A stretch of DNA of 12,452 nt from Phoronis ovalis (Eukaryota > Phoronida > Phoronidae), in contig JAOXYB010044993.1 in assembly GCA_028565635.1 (NCBI GenBank), positions 1-12,452 on the forward strand. Direction: 5' to 3'. The notes under the pieces are model-generated. The model was not told the DNA's origin. It worked only from the letters and a program-made list of their open reading frames with translations, and did not search any database. The position numbers were made by a program, and so were the translations under genes. This document shows positions 8,589-12,452 of this stretch, in pieces (the stretch's first letter is position 1; each line of letters starts with the position of its first letter).

Positions 8589-8722
8589 TTATCTATATAA
8601 ATAAAAGGAAGTTTTGAAACTTGGAAGGCGTGGACTGGCTACACCCGTGAGCGGGCTGTCTCGGGATTTGCATACACATTAGTTGTATGGTCTGTGGTGT
8701 CACTGAGCTACGGACTCACCTT
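8589..8722 (-). mobile_element. Candidate tRNA-derived SINE
   Basis: On the minus strand the sequence has a type-2 RNA polymerase III promoter layout. The A-box-like CGTAGCTCAGTG comes from 8702-8713. About 30-40 bases further on is the B-box-like GCAAATCCCGAG (about 8660-8671). The part between resembles a degenerate anticodon arm (CAGACC...). The D-arm lacks its 3' half and the acceptor stem does not close, so this is not a functional tRNA. A GC-richer body follows (about 8625-8660) and then an A/T-rich tail (to about 8589), as in a SINE. Limits are approximate and I found no target-site duplication. Confidence 0.4.
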
Positions 8723-9388
8723 TTCTTGCCCATTCCGCTCCATATAAACCTTTTATTCAATATCCTCCTTTGAGAGTATACAGACATTATTCTCGCTAGG
8801 GATTGTGGCTATTGAACACTTTTAATTATGTGCAATTACTCCCGAATTACCATTAGCATGTAACCCATCTTCGTGATGCATTTACAGCGTGTCAGTTTGT
8901 TGGTTCATAAAATGATGTGTCAGTGAGCAGTGGTTGGAGGTATACGAGTAGTACAAGTGTCACTGTAGGAAAGTTGCAAGGGTAAGCACTTGAAATACCA
9001 TATAACCGCTTCATTTCCTACTTTTTCCTTTTCATTTTTACATTTCTTCATTTATTGAACCTGCCAAAAACAAACACCAGAGCCCACAACTTCTTTTTAT
9101 CCCCCAAAACCTTCTTTAAACACTAGGGGTCCTGTAGCTACAGTGCCCAGGTCAAAATTGATGCGAGTCATTGACTTGCCACAGGCATGGGATGGGATAA
9201 AGAAATGTGCGAGACAATGTTTACGTAATGCTGTCGTCAAATTGACCCAAGGCATTGATTGGCATGATGGCTGATGCAGGACACGCGAGGGTATAAAGAA
9301 TAAATATATTCAGCAATGGACCCTGCGGGATAAAGTATATGTACTAGACAATGATTGAGGAATGGGCCAATAAATGCATATATTACCC
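8723..9388. other. Non-coding stretch of mixed composition
   Basis: Somewhat richer in G+C than its surroundings. A short word, GGGATAAAG or GGGTATAAAG, recurs at 9194, 9289 and 9327, two of the copies followed by a GACAATG-type sequence, which suggests a degraded repeat. No coding potential is recognised. Confidence 0.4.
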
Positions 9389-9458
9389 CAATGATCTTGT
9401 ATGAAACTGAATCTAACTGTCCAGTGATCTTTAATCAAACTAAATCTAACCAGTGATC
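9389..9458. repeat. Short degenerate tandem repeat (~30 bp unit, ~2.3 copies)
   Basis: CAATGATCTTGTATGAAACT... (9389-9421), CAGTGATCTTTAATCAAACT... (9422-9450) and the start of a third unit CAGTGATC (9451-9458) align to each other with a few mismatches and a 4-base indel. Confidence 0.65.
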
Positions 9459-10966
9459 AGGTTAAGTTGTGCAGTGTAACTCCTAGGTGTCTAGCGATAT
9501 GTGTGTATGTGCATGTTTTGGGGACACGGTGACAGGCTTTTGTCAGTACATATGGCCACAAGTAAGGGCAACAAAACTAGAAACATTGTAAACAGCTAGT
9601 GGTGCACTGTTGTAGACATTGAACAGATTTGCATATTGCAATTATTACTATTTATTTAAAAAAATGTTTCCACTCCTTATATTAACATAGGTATACACAA
9701 ACCATCTTACAATTTTTACCTTTATCCAAAACTTACTTATATAAACCGTCAAAGGTAAGTACTCCTGCTAGTATACACACACAGAGAAAAGCCAGTTTAT
9801 GTTGTATATAGAAATAGTATAAATAAGTTTTGCAAGAAGGATATTACATTCTCTGTCACTTGGGTCGTATAATCCAATGCACTTTCCTTATCCTTAAAAC
9901 GAAGCACTTGAAGTGGCATAACATAACAATTTTTCTCAAAATATTTTTGCTACAAGAATATTTAACATATTGTACTTATAAGAATTATTGTAAAGAATAC
10001 AATTTATCACATTATAACTAAAATATTGAAACATTTTACCATGATAAGCTGAAAAGTTCAGCAGTGTAGAGGTTGGTTACACCTGCCCAACAGGTTATTA
10101 ATAGACAGTCCAATATAACAGTTGATAAACACGACTATCATGGGTGGGATGGATCGATTATGTTTTGTACCACAAAGATTTTTGCCATTGTATCAATTTT
10201 ATCTTTTTGATGTCTGCATTTTTGTTGGCTGTTTCTACTTCTAAAATAATCACATTCTGGTGATGCTGTTGACTTACAAACCAATGGCGTACTAAATTTT
10301 TAAGCAAAAGTGAGAAAGCAAATCTAAAAATTACTTTGCTCACTATGTCCCAGAATATGCCCAAAAGCTACCGATTTATTTCGAATTCTGAACTGAATAT
10401 GGCACAAAGTAAACTGGTAAGTCAATATAAATATATTTAGAAGTAATACTGAAGAGACTTAATTACTGTATTACTTGCATTGAGAAAAAATTCTCTAGAC
10501 ATGCGCAGTGTATTAAAAACTTTTTTATTACCCACAATAAATCTATTTTTTAAAACTTCCAATACATGCATAAAAGCAAACAATAAATAATTAAGATGGA
10601 GAAATAGAATTATGCAAAAAAAAAAAAAAGATGAACCAAATAGAAAAAGAAAATGTCCAAATATTAAATAAATACTATATTTTTGATGAGAGTTTACATA
10701 CTAATGCTTTTTTGGTTGTTCTGTAATTTTGATGTGATGCAACATAACATTTGGTCATCACAAACCATTTTCCACGGATCCTATACTAGTATAGATAACA
10801 AGATATGAATTTATGTTAAGTGTTTCAGGAAATGAGTGATCACGAATGCAAATGTGAGATTCCAGGAGATTTTTATTGAGGATAATATAAAAGCACAAAA
10901 AAATAATTTTCTACAAAGCAAAAATGTTTTGGGATGGCACATTTTTTCATGGGTTCGTCGGCAACA
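9459..10966. other. AT-rich non-coding stretch
   Basis: No gene is recognised. A run of 14 A lies at 10616-10629. The open frames at 9830-10021 (+) and 10158-10364 (-) are short, AT-driven and without known domains. Confidence 0.5.
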
Positions 10967-11098
10967 GCAAACACATTCATACGACATAAATAATCGCGAT
11001 TTTTAGTTTCTTTCGGTGGATTAAAAGTGAGAGATTTATCTTTCACGATTAATCTCGCAAACATTCACACGACATAAAAAATGTTGGATTAATCTTGC
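10967..11098. repeat. Partial direct repeat, ~90 bp apart
   Basis: GCAAACACATTCATACGACA (from 10967) recurs as GCAAACATTCACACGACATA (from 11057). A second word, GATTAATCTCGC, ending at 11058, recurs as GATTAATCTTGC near 11087-11098. The minus-strand open frame 10873-11064 runs through this repeat and is probably not a gene. It may be a decayed non-autonomous element, but no ends could be set. Confidence 0.5.
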
Positions 11099-11488
11099 AT
11101 GTGAGTTTGATCACATTTATTTGTTCCCGTACGAACAAGGCTTAAGTCAACATTTTATTATATAAAGAAAACCGTAAACATCCTGAAGAGCAAAATGTCG
11201 CTGGGTGAGGTTCAATAAGCTATACCTTTTGGTACAAAAATGAGAATACTTAGGATCCTGCCTTACTTGCAACATGAGAAGGAAGACATTTGTCATATAA
11301 CAATATTTTATAAAATATTCGTTTGTTTATTGTTTGCCATTTTTTTCTTCAAAAATGTTAGCATAATGATGTCATTTGTTGTCATTCAAAAAACCTGTGG
11401 AATAATTCCTTGTTGATTTTAAAACAAATAAAGCTTTGGAGCTAATTTAAACTACAGAAACATTTATAGAATATATATCTAAAAGTAA
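11099..11488. other. AT-rich flank of the retroelement remnant
   Basis: No gene is recognised. This would be the 3' side of the minus-strand retroelement, yet I see no polypurine tract next to a TG-starting LTR, so the LTR seems to be missing or too decayed to recognise. Confidence 0.4.
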
Positions 11489-12452
11489 TTAAATAAAACC
11501 ATAGGACTGTATTACATGGTATATATAAATAAATACATATTCGTCCCCTGTTGGAAGTCTGGGATTTGGACGTTTTTTCTTTTCTGTTTCTACTGTATGT
11601 TCTTCATTGATTGTACCTCCCTCGCCTGCATCAATATCCTCTATAGATGAATATCCAGTATCTCCGGGATCTGTGTCCTCATCGGAACAATGCCTTGGTC
11701 TCAACTGATCGATGTGGCGACGCCAAATTGGTCCGTCCGGCATGACCTTTACCTGAACTGAACGTGATCCCATAACTCACGTCACAATGGCGGGTATCCA
11801 GCGAGGATCCCTGCTTTGTCGAGGCCCATAGTACAATGCATAACATGGCATTCCCATTCTATACTTATGTATCCGCGAAACTGTCAATTCCGACTCCACA
11901 ATTTGTGACTTTGCGGCATTTCTTGATTGCCTCCCCTGCGCCACATGGGCAGGTGAAGGAAACAAACTGTCCAGTTTACATCGGATTTGCCTCCCATTAA
12001 GTAATTCGCTGGGGGAATATCCAGAGTCTAGAGGAGTACGACGATATTGCAACAAAAACTCTTGCAAAGCAGCTTTTGGAGATAACGAAGATTTTCGCAA
12101 AGACTGCTTGAAAGTTTGCACCAAACGTTCAGCAGCTCCGTTAGTGGCTGGATGGTACGGAGCACCAGTGAGGTGTACAATACCACGTTTTTGGCACCAA
12201 CTCTGGAATTCTTCCGAGTGAAATGTTGCTGCATTGTCGGTTACTAACGTGTGGGGATAACCAAAATGTGCAAACTCCTTTTCAAGCAGTTCTGTGGTTG
12301 TTTTCGTTGAAAGAGAACATGTTGGATGTATACAGGGGTATTTAGAGTACGCATCTACCATGACCAACCAATTGGTTCCAAGAAAGTTTATAGCATGATC
12401 CACATGTATACGGCTCCATGGTTTTTCGGGTAACATCCACGGATGAATAGCC
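11489..12452 (-). pseudogene. Ty3/Gypsy-type retrotransposon pol fragment (integrase), interrupted
   Basis: The integrase core (rve fold) is encoded on the minus strand and runs off the window edge: the frame is open from 12451, so the ATG at 12434-12436 is internal. The catalytic DD35E triad is visible. The first Asp is in IHVDHA, the second in VTDNAATF, and Glu is in NGAAERL, with 35 residues between the second Asp and the Glu. Downstream are the family-typical LLQYRRTP and LNGR. A single in-frame TGA at 11777-11779 cuts the frame. The same frame continues as GSRSVQVKV and WRRHIDQLRPRH, the conserved C-terminal region, then an acidic linker and NPRLPTGDEY (GDEY ends near 11537), after which the sequence becomes unrelated AT-rich and stops at TAA (11489-11491). 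The integrase would insert the element's cDNA into the host genome. The upstream pol domains lie beyond the window. The copy is probably inactive. Confidence 0.9.

Noticed and set aside
8655-8722. Functional tRNA gene on the minus strand
   Set aside because: The D-arm lacks its 3' half, the acceptor stem does not pair and the B box is degenerate; a SINE head explains it better.
10873-11064. 63-codon minus-strand open frame
   Set aside because: It runs through a non-coding direct repeat and has no domain or supporting context.
1-12452. Hammerhead ribozyme (retrozyme-type) cores, which occur in some invertebrate repeats
   Set aside because: I looked for CTGATGA-type cores with a matching GAAA on both strands and found no convincing one by eye; a covariance search would be needed to exclude it fully.

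Overview
This window looks like AT-rich nuclear DNA from an invertebrate animal. The evidence is a two-exon gene with a GT-AG intron, animal-type microsomal UDP-glycosyltransferases (UGTs) with a C-terminal membrane anchor, a Ty3/Gypsy-type integrase remnant, and many short inverted and tandem repeats. A mollusc or other lophotrochozoan would fit the UGTs and the repeats, but I cannot name the species. There is no operon structure, ribosome binding site or other bacterial signal.

Layout. Positions 41-254 are a GC-rich minisatellite built on the palindrome CCGGGATCCCGG, followed by a perfect hairpin (238-261). Positions 1061-1904 are a UGT last-exon pseudogene with a nonsense codon and a 2-base frameshift. 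Positions 2431-3606 are a large inverted repeat (arms of about 360 bp) whose 455 bp spacer contains a third UGT piece, the C-terminal membrane-anchor segment (2869-3039). Positions 4145-4634 are a second inverted repeat (arms of about 205 bp, 76 bp spacer) that looks like a foldback or MITE-type element. Positions 5096-7099 are the only apparently intact gene: a two-exon UGT of 522 residues, with TATA-like and initiator-like sites and a run of overlapping AGGTCA nuclear-receptor half-sites just upstream. Positions 7100-11488 are mostly AT-rich non-coding DNA with a candidate tRNA-derived SINE on the minus strand (about 8600-8720) and small tandem repeats. Positions 11489-12452 (minus strand) are the 3' part of a Ty3/Gypsy pol gene, an integrase with an in-frame stop.

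The three UGT pieces lie in the same orientation, as in a tandem UGT cluster. One copy is intact, one is decaying, and one is a fragment inside repeats. The intact product should sit in the endoplasmic reticulum membrane facing the lumen and transfer a sugar from a UDP-sugar to small lipophilic substrates. Its actual sugar and acceptor cannot be read from the sequence. I see no clearly novel multi-gene system. The points most worth a second look are the half-site array, the mosaic identity between UGT copies, the reading-frame difference at the start of exon 2, the substitution at the expected catalytic Asp, and the UGT segment enclosed by inverted repeats.
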